Shown here: in pieces, positions 43,169-53,106 of the stretch | Position numbering within the stretch: position 1 is the first letter of the stretch | How the letters are laid out: every line of letters starts with the position of its first letter | Assembly (NCBI RefSeq): GCF_019278565.1 | Contig: NZ_CP058988.1 | Location: forward strand, 3,534,001 to 3,598,000 | DNA from: Cellulophaga sp. HaHa_2_95 | GTDB taxonomy: Bacteria > Bacteroidota > Bacteroidia > Flavobacteriales > Flavobacteriaceae | Length of the DNA: 64,000 bases | Reading direction: 5' to 3' | Notes under the pieces: model-generated | Databases searched by the model: none | What the model saw: only the letters and a program-made list of their open reading frames with translations | What the model was told of the DNA's origin: nothing | Translations under genes and position numbers: made by a program

Positions 43169-43786
43169 CTAAACTTCCTCAATGGGTTTGTAAATATTTG
43201 GTAGCGTAATTTTAAAATGCACCGCCAGTAACCGAACGGTGATTACAATTATAATACCCCCTACATATGGATAGGCGTCTTTTAATGGTAGTTTTTCTAA
43301 TAAAAAATACCCTATTCCGCCTAAAATACATGCGGTGGCATAAACTTCTTTTCTGAAAATTACAGGAATTTCATTACACAAAATATCTCTTATAACCCCT
43401 CCAAAACTAGCGGTAATAGTCCCTAAACCCACACACATAACAGGGTGAAGACCAATGGCAATCCCTTTTTGAATTCCTACCATAGTATATAAGCCAATAC
43501 CAATAGTATCAAATAAAAATAAAGACCTACGCAGGTATTTTAATTGATTTCTAAAAATAACGGCAGCCGTTACGCTCCCTAATATGGTAGCTAAGTAAAC
43601 CATATCCTGCAACCACACTACAGGAGTACTTCCTATTAAAATATCACGCAGCGTACCACCACCAACGGCAGTAACGAAGGCAATAATAAACACTCCGAAA
43701 ATGTCTAGCCTTTTATCCATCGCCATCATCACTCCTGAAATAGAGAACGCAATAATCCCTAAAATATCAATTGCAAAATAAAACAT
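43169..43786 (-). CDS. TRIC-family (UPF0126) cation channel
   Basis: The 205-residue membrane protein has about seven helices and two repeats with GVMMAMDKRLDIFGVFIIAF, GGGTLRDILIG and ITASFGGVIRDILCNEIPV, the glycine-rich motif pairs of bacterial trimeric intracellular cation channels (YadS/YicG). It lies 2 bp after the RDD gene on the same strand, so they form an operon. Confidence 0.92.
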   Translation of the reverse strand: MFYFAIDILGIIAFSISGVMMAMDKRLDIFGVFIIAFVTAVGGGTLRDILIGSTPVVWLQDMVYLATILGSVTAAVIFRNQLKYLRRSLFLFDTIGIGLYTMVGIQKGIAIGLHPVMCVGLGTITASFGGVIRDILCNEIPVIFRKEVYATACILGGIGYFLLEKLPLKDAYPYVGGIIIVITVRLLAVHFKITLPNIYKPIEEV

Positions 43787-43788
43787 AT

Positions 43789-44502
43789 CTAATCTTGTGT
43801 GTAATAACTATAATCTTTAATAACAATATCTACAAATTCTATAGCCATGATATCTGTCGTAATTACAGCTACATCTTTAATTTTTTTACTTAATTCTACA
43901 ATCACGTTATGATCTCCTTTTCTACGGGCATCATCAAACATTTGCTTAATGGTTTGCATTTCGCGATCACTAAATACCGTTACTTGAGGAAACTTAGGCA
44001 CATAACCTTCTGGTAATTCTCTTAGCACAGTATCTCTAATACTTATTCTTTTCTTCTCACTAATAACGGTGGTCCCTGCAGCCATATCTCCTACGCGTTG
44101 GCCATTACCACGGAGCAAAATTGTTAATACCGCAACCCCACCTGAGCTTAAAGATATATCCAAAATTCGCAAAATCCATCGAACAAAATAATTTGCAAAT
44201 GTAGGGTTAGATCCGTCAAGTTTCACCACTCTAATTTTTAAAGCACTTTTCCCAACCGTTTTACCATTATTAAAGGTTTCCAATAATAAATAGTACAAAA
44301 ACGGAGGTAAGGAAAACAGCATATACATCGTCCAAGAATCTCCAGAATCTAAATCTAAAGAAACCATAAGGATTATAACCAAGATATAATAGGCTACAAT
44401 TATGAGGGTATCGATTAAAAACGCCAGCATTCTATCTCCTAAATGAGCCGTATTTTGACTTATACTAATATTTTGAGCGGTTTCTATTTGAAATTGTTCC
44501 AT
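43789..44502 (-). CDS. RDD-family membrane protein
   Basis: The 237-residue protein has the RDD domain (residues 20-150): GDRMLAFLIDTLIIVAYYIL near the start, then NGKTVGKSALKIRVVK and FVRWILRILDI. The last 80 residues are soluble (FSDREMQTIKQMFDDARRKG). It is divergent, 33 bp away, from the SpoIIM-like gene that starts the MoxR operon, and RDD proteins are often found beside such operons. Confidence 0.9.
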   Translation of the reverse strand: MEQFQIETAQNISISQNTAHLGDRMLAFLIDTLIIVAYYILVIILMVSLDLDSGDSWTMYMLFSLPPFLYYLLLETFNNGKTVGKSALKIRVVKLDGSNPTFANYFVRWILRILDISLSSGGVAVLTILLRGNGQRVGDMAAGTTVISEKKRISIRDTVLRELPEGYVPKFPQVTVFSDREMQTIKQMFDDARRKGDHNVIVELSKKIKDVAVITTDIMAIEFVDIVIKDYSYYTQD

Positions 44503-44535
44503 ATTTTACTTTCTTTGAGTAAATACCCAAGGTTA

Positions 44536-45501
44536 ATGCGCGAGGCTGCTTTCGTCAAACAAAATAAAGACAAATGGACAACTTTTGAAAATGTCCTAGC
44601 AAAGAAAACAGAAATAAATCCTGATGAACTTTCTGACCTTTATATTGAAATTACAGATCACTTAAGTTATGCTAAGACCTTCTATCCGCAAAGTAATACT
44701 GAATTTTTTCTAAATACATTAGCAGGTCAAGCCCATAGGCAAATCTATAAAACAAAACGAGAATCTAAGAACCGTATTGTACGCTTTTGGAAAACAGAAT
44801 TTCCGACCATGTTTTACCACCACCAGCGAGAACTATTAATTGCTTTTCTAGTCTTTGGTTTTTTTGTTGCTGTAGGTGTTTTCTCTTCGGCCAGCCAAGG
44901 AGACTTTGTCCGTTCTATTTTAGGCGATGGCTATGTAAATATGACTCTTGAAAACATAGAGAACAATGACCCCATGAAAGTATATAAGGAACAAGGGGAA
45001 TTTAATATGTTTCTAGGAATAACAATTAATAATATTAGAGTAGCACTCATGGCTTTCGTTTACGGCATATTGCTTGGCGTAGGTACTATCTATGTGCTTC
45101 TTAGAAATGGTTTAATGCTAGGCTCTTTTCAGTACTTCTTCTTTGAAAAAGGCTTGGGATGGGAATCTGTAAGAACCATTTGGATACATGGTACTATAGA
45201 AATATCTGTAATCATTATTGCGGGATGCGCAGGCCTAGTACTCGCTAACGGCCTATTGTTTCCAGGTACCTACCCCAGAATAGATTCTTTTAAAATGGGT
45301 GTAGTAAACGGATTAAAAATTGTGGTGAGTACCATCCCATTTTTTGTCATCGCTGGTTTTTTAGAAGGCTTTATCACTAGACATACAGAAATGCCAGATT
45401 GGTTAGCTATTTTCATTATTCTGGCTTCCTTATCTTTAATTATATTTTACTATATTATTTACCCTATACAACTCCATAAAAAAAACCAACCACATGAATA
45501 A
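44536..45501 (+). CDS. SpoIIM-like integral membrane protein
   Basis: The start at 44536 (MREAAFVKQNKDKW) gives 321 residues; a longer frame from 44443 would run back into the RDD gene and is unlikely. About five membrane segments begin near residue 92 and include the SpoIIM-type NNIRVALMAFVYGILLGVGT, IHGTIEISVIIIAGCAGLVLA and GFLEGFITRH. In non-sporulating bacteria, members are part of MoxR-type envelope operons. Its end overlaps the next gene by 8 bp. Confidence 0.85.
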   Translation: MREAAFVKQNKDKWTTFENVLAKKTEINPDELSDLYIEITDHLSYAKTFYPQSNTEFFLNTLAGQAHRQIYKTKRESKNRIVRFWKTEFPTMFYHHQRELLIAFLVFGFFVAVGVFSSASQGDFVRSILGDGYVNMTLENIENNDPMKVYKEQGEFNMFLGITINNIRVALMAFVYGILLGVGTIYVLLRNGLMLGSFQYFFFEKGLGWESVRTIWIHGTIEISVIIIAGCAGLVLANGLLFPGTYPRIDSFKMGVVNGLKIVVSTIPFFVIAGFLEGFITRHTEMPDWLAIFIILASLSLIIFYYIIYPIQLHKKNQPHE

Positions 45502-46390
45502 CCAATTTATAGACTTTAAGCAAAAGCGTGAACTTGGCGATATTTTGTCAGATACCTTTGCTTTTTTACGTACACAATTTAAACCATTTTTCACTACCTT
45601 TTTTAAAATTGTAGGCCCTTATTTGGCGGTTTTCTTAATTAGTTACGGATTTTATTTTTCTAGTTTCTCTTCTATCATAGATTTCAATGCGAGTACAGAT
45701 TACGGAGTCAACCCTTTAGATGTATTTTCAAGTGTCGCTTTTATTATTGCGGCCATTGTTTTACTATTTTCTGGTATTGCCACCTATGTACTTTCACAAG
45801 CAACCACCCTTTATTACATACAATCCTATACCGAAAATAATGGAAATATCAACGATTCTGAAATTAGAAAAAATGTCTATAAAAATTTCTGGAGTTTTAT
45901 AGGCCTAGGTATTTTAGTTATTTTATCCGTAGGGGTCGCCTTTTTATTCTGCTGTATTCCTGGCATATTCTTATATGTACCGCTTTCTTTAAGTTTTGCT
46001 ATTATGGTGTACAGTAAACGAAGTGCTACTGACTCTTTTGGTTATAGTTTTGATTTGGTTAAAGATTATTGGTGGATGACTTTTGCTACTATTTTTGTGG
46101 TAGGCCTTATTGTTACTTTTGCCTCCTATGCTTTTAGCATTCCTGCTGTTATATACCAATACTTCAAGATGGGTATATTTTCTGGAGAACTGGATTCAGA
46201 AACCATGGGCGTAAATTTTGTAGACCCCATCTATATCGTACTTAATTTAGTTTCTACACTCGCACAATTCTTACTTAATATCATATCGCTCGTTGCTGTC
46301 ACCTTTATTTATTTCAACCTTAATGAAATAAAGAATAATGAAGGAACTATGGAGCGTATTCAAAAATTAGGAGGAGACCTAGATTCATAA
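45494..46390 (+). CDS. Polytopic membrane protein of the MoxR operon, DUF4013-like
   Basis: The 298-residue protein has about six membrane segments and no soluble domain. It resembles the DUF4013 / glycerophosphodiester phosphodiesterase membrane-domain group, but this assignment is loose. It overlaps the SpoIIM-like gene by 8 bp and is 5 bp before the DUF4129 gene, so it is part of the same operon. Confidence 0.7.
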   Translation: MNNQFIDFKQKRELGDILSDTFAFLRTQFKPFFTTFFKIVGPYLAVFLISYGFYFSSFSSIIDFNASTDYGVNPLDVFSSVAFIIAAIVLLFSGIATYVLSQATTLYYIQSYTENNGNINDSEIRKNVYKNFWSFIGLGILVILSVGVAFLFCCIPGIFLYVPLSLSFAIMVYSKRSATDSFGYSFDLVKDYWWMTFATIFVVGLIVTFASYAFSIPAVIYQYFKMGIFSGELDSETMGVNFVDPIYIVLNLVSTLAQFLLNIISLVAVTFIYFNLNEIKNNEGTMERIQKLGGDLDS

Positions 46391-46395
46391 ATTCT

Positions 46396-47133
46396 ATGAG
46401 CAAACTGCTATTTCTTTTTTTAATTTTCTGTAGTTTCCTAGTACCTATACAGGCACAGCAAGATTCGTTAGTACGCTATGACGATACCCGTTTAACAGTT
46501 AAAGAAATTACAAAGGATGACCTTAATACCTATCAAGGTGATCCTGATTTTAATTATGAAGAAAATGTAAAAGAGGCTTCCTGGTTAGATGATGTTTGGG
46601 CTTGGTTTCAAAATATCCTTAAACGCATGTTTGAATGGATCTTTGGTATAGATGCTGCTGTAGGACCATTAGCATTTTTCCTAAAAATACTTCCGTACCT
46701 TTTGTTGTCATTTTTAATATTTCTCTTAATTCGTTTCTTTATAAATGCGAATTTGCGCAACCAAAACAACAGCGCAACCAATGCCAATAGCGTTGGCTTA
46801 TCTGAAGAAGAAAATATTATTAAAAACGAAAATATTGATGATCTTATTGCGAATGCTGTAGCTAATAAAGAGTACCGCTTAGCCATCCGATATTCATATT
46901 TAATGATTTTAAAACTCCTTACGGATAAGGATATGATTCAATGGGAATTGCAGAAGACCAATTCAGATTATCTAAATGAACTAACGCAAGAACAATTAAA
47001 ATCACCCTTTAAAGCCAGTACCCGCCTCTATGAATATATTTGGTATGGCGATTTTACGATAGATGAATCCAAGTATCAAAAAGCTGCCTTAGCTTTTGCT
47101 ACTTTAAAAAAGAACATCAATGAAAATTCGTAA
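46396..47133 (+). CDS. DUF4129 domain protein
   Basis: The 245-residue protein has a signal peptide (residues 1-22, ending IQAQQ), one more membrane helix (about 95-116, FFLKILPYLLLSFLIFLLIR), and a C-terminal cytosolic domain with YRLAIRYSYLMILKLLTD and WQLQKTNSDYL-like sequence (WELQKTNSDYLNELT) and YEYIWYGDFTID, the DUF4129 signature. These proteins are typical of MoxR/DUF58 operons. It overlaps the next gene by 14 bp. Confidence 0.85.
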   Translation: MSKLLFLFLIFCSFLVPIQAQQDSLVRYDDTRLTVKEITKDDLNTYQGDPDFNYEENVKEASWLDDVWAWFQNILKRMFEWIFGIDAAVGPLAFFLKILPYLLLSFLIFLLIRFFINANLRNQNNSATNANSVGLSEEENIIKNENIDDLIANAVANKEYRLAIRYSYLMILKLLTDKDMIQWELQKTNSDYLNELTQEQLKSPFKASTRLYEYIWYGDFTIDESKYQKAALAFATLKKNINENS

Positions 47134-48343
47134 AACAAACATCATTTATATCATTATAGGGGTATTCACCTTAGCGCTCATATTATACCTAGAGTACAAT
47201 AAGAAAGAAGAACTCAATTGGTTCCCTTCTTATGTGGCTCAACATAAAATTCCTTATGGGACTAAGGTATTTAATGATATTTTAGAACAGAAATTTGCAA
47301 CCACCACCCCTGTAACGGTACCTCCTTTTAAGTTTCTTGAATCAAAAGATACCGAAGAACAAAGTACGTATCTCTTTATCAATAATTCGGTTTCATTCCA
47401 AAAAGCAGAATTAGAAGCCCTCTTAGATTGGACAGCCAAAGGAAATACATTATTTATTGCCTCTTCTAATTTTGAAAAAGAATTATTAGACACTCTGCAT
47501 TTAGAAACAAAAAGTCTTTTTGGCGATGAAGGTTTGGCGCATGAATTTCAACACCGTTTGGTAAATCCGCAATTAAATTCTAAAATAAAATATCAATTTA
47601 AAAAAAGTTATAGCACCATGTATTTTAGCCAATTGGATACGCTAAATACGGTGGTTATCGGAGAAGTATCTAATGGTTCTGGGAATAATTCAGATTTTGA
47701 GACACATCCTAATAGTATTCAACAACAATTCGGGGCTGGAAAAATTATTCTAACCACCTTCCCTATAGCCTTTACTAATTACTTTATTTTAAAAGATAAT
47801 AACAGAAATTATACGGCTGGGATGTTGTCGTATATAGATGAAGAAAAACCAATCTATATAGACGCTTATTATAAAAGCGGCAAAAAATTCTATACGTCTC
47901 CTATGTATATTTTTTTAAATACAAAAGAGTTAAAATGGGCGTACTACATGATTATTATTGGAGCATTAGTCTATGTACTTTTTGAAGGGAAACGGAAACA
48001 AAGAGCGGTACCAATTGTTAAGCCATTACAGAATCAAACCTTAGCGTTCACCAGGACTATTGCAGAAATGTATTATGAAAAGGGAGATCGTAAAGCTATT
48101 GCACAACACAAGATAAGTTACTTCTTAGAATACATTCGGTCTCATTTTTATTTAAACACCTCAGAAGTTAACGAAGACTTTTTTGAAAATCTTGCGGCAA
48201 GAACGCATCATGACCCACATGAAATTAAAGACTTGTTTTTAATCTTTAGCTCAATAAAACACAAAGAATTTATAACCGATGCAGCTTTGATACAACTCAA
48301 TACTGCTATAGAAAATTTTAAATCAAAAGCTCATGGAAAATAA
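47120..48343 (+). CDS. DUF4350 domain protein
   Basis: The 407-residue protein has an N-terminal membrane helix (residues 6-24), an extracytoplasmic Rossmann-like DUF4350 domain (about 40-270, including GNTLFIASSNFEKELLDTL and FGAGKIILTTFPIAFTNYF), and a second helix (about 273-290), followed by a cytosolic helical tail. DUF4350 proteins occur in MoxR operons. It overlaps both neighbours (14 and 11 bp). Confidence 0.85.
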   Translation: MKIRKTNIIYIIIGVFTLALILYLEYNKKEELNWFPSYVAQHKIPYGTKVFNDILEQKFATTTPVTVPPFKFLESKDTEEQSTYLFINNSVSFQKAELEALLDWTAKGNTLFIASSNFEKELLDTLHLETKSLFGDEGLAHEFQHRLVNPQLNSKIKYQFKKSYSTMYFSQLDTLNTVVIGEVSNGSGNNSDFETHPNSIQQQFGAGKIILTTFPIAFTNYFILKDNNRNYTAGMLSYIDEEKPIYIDAYYKSGKKFYTSPMYIFLNTKELKWAYYMIIIGALVYVLFEGKRKQRAVPIVKPLQNQTLAFTRTIAEMYYEKGDRKAIAQHKISYFLEYIRSHFYLNTSEVNEDFFENLAARTHHDPHEIKDLFLIFSSIKHKEFITDAALIQLNTAIENFKSKAHGK

Positions 48344-49331
48344 CGATACCAATACAAACGATTTAAGTTTTGATAACAGAATACCCTTAGAAGATTTGAA
48401 GAATGCTGTAGAAGCTATAAAAACAGAATTGGCCAAAGTAATTATTGGGCAAGAAAATTTTATAGAATTATTAATTGTTTCTCTCTTAGTAGAGGGTCAT
48501 GTGCTTATAGAAGGAGTGCCTGGAATAGCAAAAACGGTTACGGCAAAACTGTTTGCAAAAACGTTACAAACAGATTTTAGTCGTATCCAATTTACGCCAG
48601 ACTTGATGCCTAGTGATATTTTAGGAACTTCTATTTTTAATGTAAAAACTTCTGAATTTGAATTTAAAAAAGGGCCTATTTTTTCTAATATTATTTTAAT
48701 TGACGAAATAAACCGTGCTCCTGCTAAAACACAAGCTGCCATGTTTGAAATCATGGAAGAGGTACAAGTAACTATGGATGGTACTACTTATAAAATAGCC
48801 GAACCGTTTATGGTCTTAGCCACACAAAATCCTATTGAACAAGAAGGCACATATGCATTACCAGAGGCACAATTAGACCGTTTCTTGTTCAAAATTAAGG
48901 TAGACTACCCTATATTAGAAGAGGAAATAAAGATTATACAAACGCATCATGATCGCAAAGGAAGTAAGCCTCAAGGATTAATAAATGCAGTGATTTCTCC
49001 TGAAAAACTGTTAGATTATAAGCAAAAGATTCAAGAGATTGTAGTAGAGGAAAAAATTATAAGATATATCGCAGAAATTATTTCTAAAACACGTAATCAT
49101 CCACATTTATATCTAGGAGGTTCTCCAAGAGCTAGTATTGCTACATTGAATGCTGCAAAAGCCTTTGCTGCCATTGATGGGCGCGATTTTGTAATCCCTA
49201 ATGATATCAAGCGAGCTTTAGTTCCTGTCTTGAATCACAGGGTTATCTTAACACCAGAACGTGAAATGGAAGGCATGAGTACCGATAGCGTAATCAAAAT
49301 GATTATGGAATCTGTTGAGATACCGAGGTAG
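48333..49331 (+). CDS. MoxR-family AAA+ ATPase
   Basis: The 332-residue protein has Walker A GVPGIAKT (residues 61-68; Ala replaces the usual Gly before Lys, as in many MoxR proteins), Walker B ILIDEI (121-126), and LATQNPIEQEGTYALPEAQ with sensor residues. MoxR ATPases act as chaperones for the assembly of neighbouring membrane or VWA-type proteins. It is coupled to the DUF4350 gene by 11 bp overlap and is 71 bp before the DUF58 gene. Confidence 0.95.
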   Translation: MENNDTNTNDLSFDNRIPLEDLKNAVEAIKTELAKVIIGQENFIELLIVSLLVEGHVLIEGVPGIAKTVTAKLFAKTLQTDFSRIQFTPDLMPSDILGTSIFNVKTSEFEFKKGPIFSNIILIDEINRAPAKTQAAMFEIMEEVQVTMDGTTYKIAEPFMVLATQNPIEQEGTYALPEAQLDRFLFKIKVDYPILEEEIKIIQTHHDRKGSKPQGLINAVISPEKLLDYKQKIQEIVVEEKIIRYIAEIISKTRNHPHLYLGGSPRASIATLNAAKAFAAIDGRDFVIPNDIKRALVPVLNHRVILTPEREMEGMSTDSVIKMIMESVEIPR

Positions 49332-49402
49332 TTGAAATAGCCACCAAAAACGGCAATACACACCACCTTTTTACACTTAAACCTGTAGTTAATTAAAAGC
49401 AA

Positions 49403-50734
49403 ATGAATTTTTTAAAATCGTTTTACATACATAATTCCTTTTTTAGGTATATCGCTATTTTATCAGCGTTATTTATTGTGTCGTATTGGGTAAAATGGCT
49501 TTATCCTATTGCTTGGATAACTACATTTTTTCTAATGAGCCTTTTTGTTTTAGATATCTTTTTATTGTACCGCTCCAAAAATGGCATCGATGCCAGCCGA
49601 ATAGCCCCTCAGAAACTATCAAATAGCGATCATAATACCATCACTTTAAATTTTAGAAGTTTTTACCCTTTCAAAGTACTTATCACGATTATTGATGAGC
49701 TACCCGTACAATTTCAAAAAAGAGATTTTGAATACCCTACAACGCTTACAAAAGGAGATAAGAAACAATTTGATTACACGGTACGCCCCGTAGATCGTGG
49801 TGAATATGTTTTTGGAAATTTAAATATTTTTGTTTCTTCAACCTTAAAAATGGTAAAACGCAGGTATATATTTCAGAAAGATGAAATGGTTCCTGTGTAC
49901 CCTAGTATTATTCAAATGCAACAGTATGATTTTCTTGCAATGAGTAATAATTTAACCGAATTTGGGCTTAAAAAAATTCGTAGAATTGGTCACACCCAAG
50001 AGTTTGAACAAATTAAAGAATATATTGCTGGTGATGATTTTAGAACCATTAATTGGAAAGCCACTGCTAAAAGAAGTCAGCTGATGGTAAATCAATACCA
50101 GGATGAAAAATCACAACCTATCTATTCTATTATAGATACTGGAAGAGTCATGAAAATGCCTTTCAACGAGCTTAAATTAGTCGATTATGCCATTAATTCT
50201 ACCTTAGCTTTTTCTAACGTCGCTTTAAAAAAGAATGATAAAACGGGGATGATTTCTTTTTCTAAAAAGATTGAAACTTTTCTACCTGCAGTTCAAAAAA
50301 TTACCTATTTAAATACTATTTTAGAAAAACTATATAACATCACTACGGCCTTTACAGATTCTGATTTTGGTTTGCTCTACGCACATATTAAAAGAAAGGT
50401 AAACCACAGAAGTCTGCTTTTACTATATACCAATTTTGAACATATTTCTGCCATGCGCAGACAGCTTCCCTTTTTAACCGCTATCGCAAAAAAACATGTG
50501 TTAGTAGTTATCTTTTTTGAAAATACAGAGTTAAAAGAACTTATAGAAACCAATGCAGAAGACATTCAAAGCATTTATCACAAAACAATTGCTGAGAAAT
50601 TTTCCTTAGAAAAGCGATTAATGCAGAAAGAACTGCAACAATATGGCATACAAACCATACTTACAAAACCAGAACATCTTACCGTAAACACCATAAATAA
50701 ATATTTAGAGATAAAGGCGAGAGGCCTATTATAA
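49403..50734 (+). CDS. DUF58 domain protein, MoxR partner
   Basis: The 443-residue protein has two N-terminal membrane helices, then a beta-domain and the DUF58 signature IKEYIAGDDFRTINWKATAK (about residues 204-223). A VWA-like portion follows (IYSIIDTGRVMKM, with an incomplete metal site). DUF58 proteins are typical MoxR partners. It is the last gene of the operon. Confidence 0.9.
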   Translation: MNFLKSFYIHNSFFRYIAILSALFIVSYWVKWLYPIAWITTFFLMSLFVLDIFLLYRSKNGIDASRIAPQKLSNSDHNTITLNFRSFYPFKVLITIIDELPVQFQKRDFEYPTTLTKGDKKQFDYTVRPVDRGEYVFGNLNIFVSSTLKMVKRRYIFQKDEMVPVYPSIIQMQQYDFLAMSNNLTEFGLKKIRRIGHTQEFEQIKEYIAGDDFRTINWKATAKRSQLMVNQYQDEKSQPIYSIIDTGRVMKMPFNELKLVDYAINSTLAFSNVALKKNDKTGMISFSKKIETFLPAVQKITYLNTILEKLYNITTAFTDSDFGLLYAHIKRKVNHRSLLLLYTNFEHISAMRRQLPFLTAIAKKHVLVVIFFENTELKELIETNAEDIQSIYHKTIAEKFSLEKRLMQKELQQYGIQTILTKPEHLTVNTINKYLEIKARGLL

Positions 50735-50878
50735 CAAACATTCTGATTGCTACAAAGAACAATTATCTATTCATTAGAAGCGTTTAAAATCTACTTTATT
50801 GATAGAAAATAGTTTTAAAATTGAGGATATTAATTATTTAGCTTTATTTTTAGAACTTACTAATGAATACCTACCACC

Positions 50879-51982
50879 ATGAAAAACACTCTTTTAATCT
50901 TATTACTTTTAATTGCATCTACCCTACAAGCACAAGAAACATATTTGATGTGGAACGATGTAGACACTCAAAGATTCGGAAAAGAAACTATTTTTAAAAC
51001 AGATAACAAACCGCTAGAAGGAGCTTATAAAATTGCAGAAAATAGTGGTGCCTATACCCAAGCTACTTTTAAAAATGGTAAAATGGTAGGTACTAAGAAA
51101 GATTTTGATTTTACTGGTAAATTAGAACAAGAAATTACCTTTAATGAAAATGGGCAAGCAGATGGCAAAAGCACATCTTACTATTCTAATGGTAAAGTAT
51201 ATGAAGATTTCATGTATAAAAATGGTCTGAAAGAAGGCGAATGGAAAACATACACCAATAAAGGAGTTCTTCAAAAAATAGAATCTTACAGTAGTGATTT
51301 AAAGAATGGTAAATGGGTAGCACATCTTAAAGATGCTAGTACCGGAACAAAACTTATAGAAACATCTTACTATAAAGATAATGAAGCAACGGGCAAATGG
51401 AATCAAAAAACAGAAGACGGCCGCTTAATCTGGGAAAAAAATTACTCCGATGCTAAAGACTATTCTAAAAAGGAATACTTTTCTAATGGGAAATTAAAAT
51501 CAGAAGAACTATACAAAGACAATAAGTTAGACGGTATTTGTACATATTACAGCTCTGCAGGAATCATCCTTAGCGAGAAAAAATATGAGGCTAGTTACTT
51601 AAAAAATCTAGTTAATTTTTATGCTAATGGTACAAAAAAAGAAGTGGCAGATTCTAAAGACGGACACCGTCATGGTCCTTACCAACTATATTCTGAAGAT
51701 GGCACCCTTATTCTTGAAGGGCAGTTTACCATGGGCTACAAATCTGGTGAATGGAAAAGCTATACAGATGATAAGATGCTAAAAGACATGTATACTTTTG
51801 AGGATAGTAGAAAAAAAGGTCCGGCTAAGACGTATAATGCTGCGGGTAAAGTAGAAAGTGAAGGTGAGTATCTAAACCATGTAAAAACTGGGCTATGGAA
51901 GTACTACAAGCTTAACGGAAAGGTTTCTAAAGAAACGGAATACAAAAATGGAAATGTTGTTTCTGAGAAAAAATACAATTAA
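50879..51982 (+). CDS. YwqK/MORN-repeat exported protein
   Basis: The 367-residue protein has a signal peptide (MKNTLLILLLLIASTLQAQ). It then has about twelve tandem units of 20-24 residues with the patterns 'YYSNGKVYEDFMYKNGLKEG.W' and 'Y...GKLKSEELYKDNKLDG', as in the YwqK/MORN-variant families. Such proteins are often annotated as toxin-antitoxin components, but there is no partner here and it is exported, so that label should not be trusted. Followed by a strong terminator. Confidence 0.85.
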   Translation: MKNTLLILLLLIASTLQAQETYLMWNDVDTQRFGKETIFKTDNKPLEGAYKIAENSGAYTQATFKNGKMVGTKKDFDFTGKLEQEITFNENGQADGKSTSYYSNGKVYEDFMYKNGLKEGEWKTYTNKGVLQKIESYSSDLKNGKWVAHLKDASTGTKLIETSYYKDNEATGKWNQKTEDGRLIWEKNYSDAKDYSKKEYFSNGKLKSEELYKDNKLDGICTYYSSAGIILSEKKYEASYLKNLVNFYANGTKKEVADSKDGHRHGPYQLYSEDGTLILEGQFTMGYKSGEWKSYTDDKMLKDMYTFEDSRKKGPAKTYNAAGKVESEGEYLNHVKTGLWKYYKLNGKVSKETEYKNGNVVSEKKYN

Positions 51983-51994
51983 TTTATAAAGAAC

Positions 51995-52030
51995 AACCAC
52001 TAAGTACAACAACGGGAATACTTAGTGGTT
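51995..52030 (+). terminator. Intrinsic terminator after YwqK-like gene
   Basis: Twelve-nt arms AACCACTAAGTA and TACTTAGTGGTT with a 12-nt loop, followed by ATTTTTT. Confidence 0.85.
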
Positions 52031-52086
52031 ATTTTTTGCTTTAAAAATACTAAAGCACGCTAATTGTAAGTTATCAGAAATCAACG

Positions 52087-52980
52087 ATGGAATATTTAGA
52101 AAAAATAGATTGGCCTTTTATTTGGAGTATAGTAAGAGATACCGTAATTCCACATTCAGGCACCTTAATTTTTAACACCCTCTTATTTCTATTTTTAGGT
52201 TTCGCAATTTCACTTACCTACTCCATAGTCATTGCAAAGAAAAAATTACTCAAAAGAAAACCAAAATACTATAACTGGGCTGTGAAATTATACATCCCTA
52301 TTGTCATACTATCTTTCTTATATGTTTTTGGGCAGATTGGTCTTATCCGTGGCATTTATAAATGCTTAGAAAAAGAGAAAACAAACATTGTCACTGGAAT
52401 CTACACCAACACTCTAGGTTTTGCCTTTGAAACCGAAGAATCTAAAAATGATTTCATTGGCAAAATACAAGCCACTGCTATAGATACCAAAAACCGGTCT
52501 GATGAGTTTATCTTTCAATTGAGAAAAGAATCAAAAAATCACAACTCTGGCTATTCGCTCGTAGATTCAGGGAAAAATAAAATAGCTGATTATTTAATTA
52601 CAAAATACGGTACAGACATTTACAAAGCAGGAGTGTATGCCATGCTTAATCTTGCCGTTGCAAAAGCTGCACACACCAATTTAGATGATGTAATGGCTTA
52701 CGATGATTTTAGTGCAGGAATGGATTTTCTAATTTCTGTGGGTCATAGAGATATTGAAATAGCCGTGTTAGAAAAATTAGACACTTGGTTTACTTCTTTA
52801 CTAAGTAATCAATACTGGGCCATGGTAAAGTCTTTACTTCTACTAGCTTTTATTATTGTACTTATCCCTATTGCTGAGTTCTTTATCTATAAAAAATGGA
52901 TTGAACCAAAACTCCTTGAGAAAGAGCTTTTAGCGGCGCAAGAGCATAAACCCAATCCCGTAGGAACTCCTCTAGAATAA
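52087..52980 (+). CDS. Three-helix membrane protein, unknown
   Basis: The 297-residue protein has membrane helices at about residues 24-48, 71-95 and 251-277, with a soluble helical domain between the second and third (containing LRKESKNHNSGYSLVDSGKN). No family is recognised. It stands alone, with a terminator upstream and 126 bp downstream before the next gene. Confidence 0.7.
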   Translation: MEYLEKIDWPFIWSIVRDTVIPHSGTLIFNTLLFLFLGFAISLTYSIVIAKKKLLKRKPKYYNWAVKLYIPIVILSFLYVFGQIGLIRGIYKCLEKEKTNIVTGIYTNTLGFAFETEESKNDFIGKIQATAIDTKNRSDEFIFQLRKESKNHNSGYSLVDSGKNKIADYLITKYGTDIYKAGVYAMLNLAVAKAAHTNLDDVMAYDDFSAGMDFLISVGHRDIEIAVLEKLDTWFTSLLSNQYWAMVKSLLLLAFIIVLIPIAEFFIYKKWIEPKLLEKELLAAQEHKPNPVGTPLE

Positions 52981-53106
52981 CCTGTTTGTCTATGCGGCCA
53001 AGCTATTTTAAGGAATGTATTAAAGATTTACTGACCCCCATCGTATGATATATTAGATAGTAAAAATCTAAAAAAATAGAATAGTAACAGCATCTAGGAA
53101 TAGCTT

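Noticed and set aside
50879..51982. YwqK-like protein as the antitoxin of a toxin-antitoxin system
   Set aside because: It has a signal peptide, is far longer than antitoxins, and no toxin gene is adjacent.
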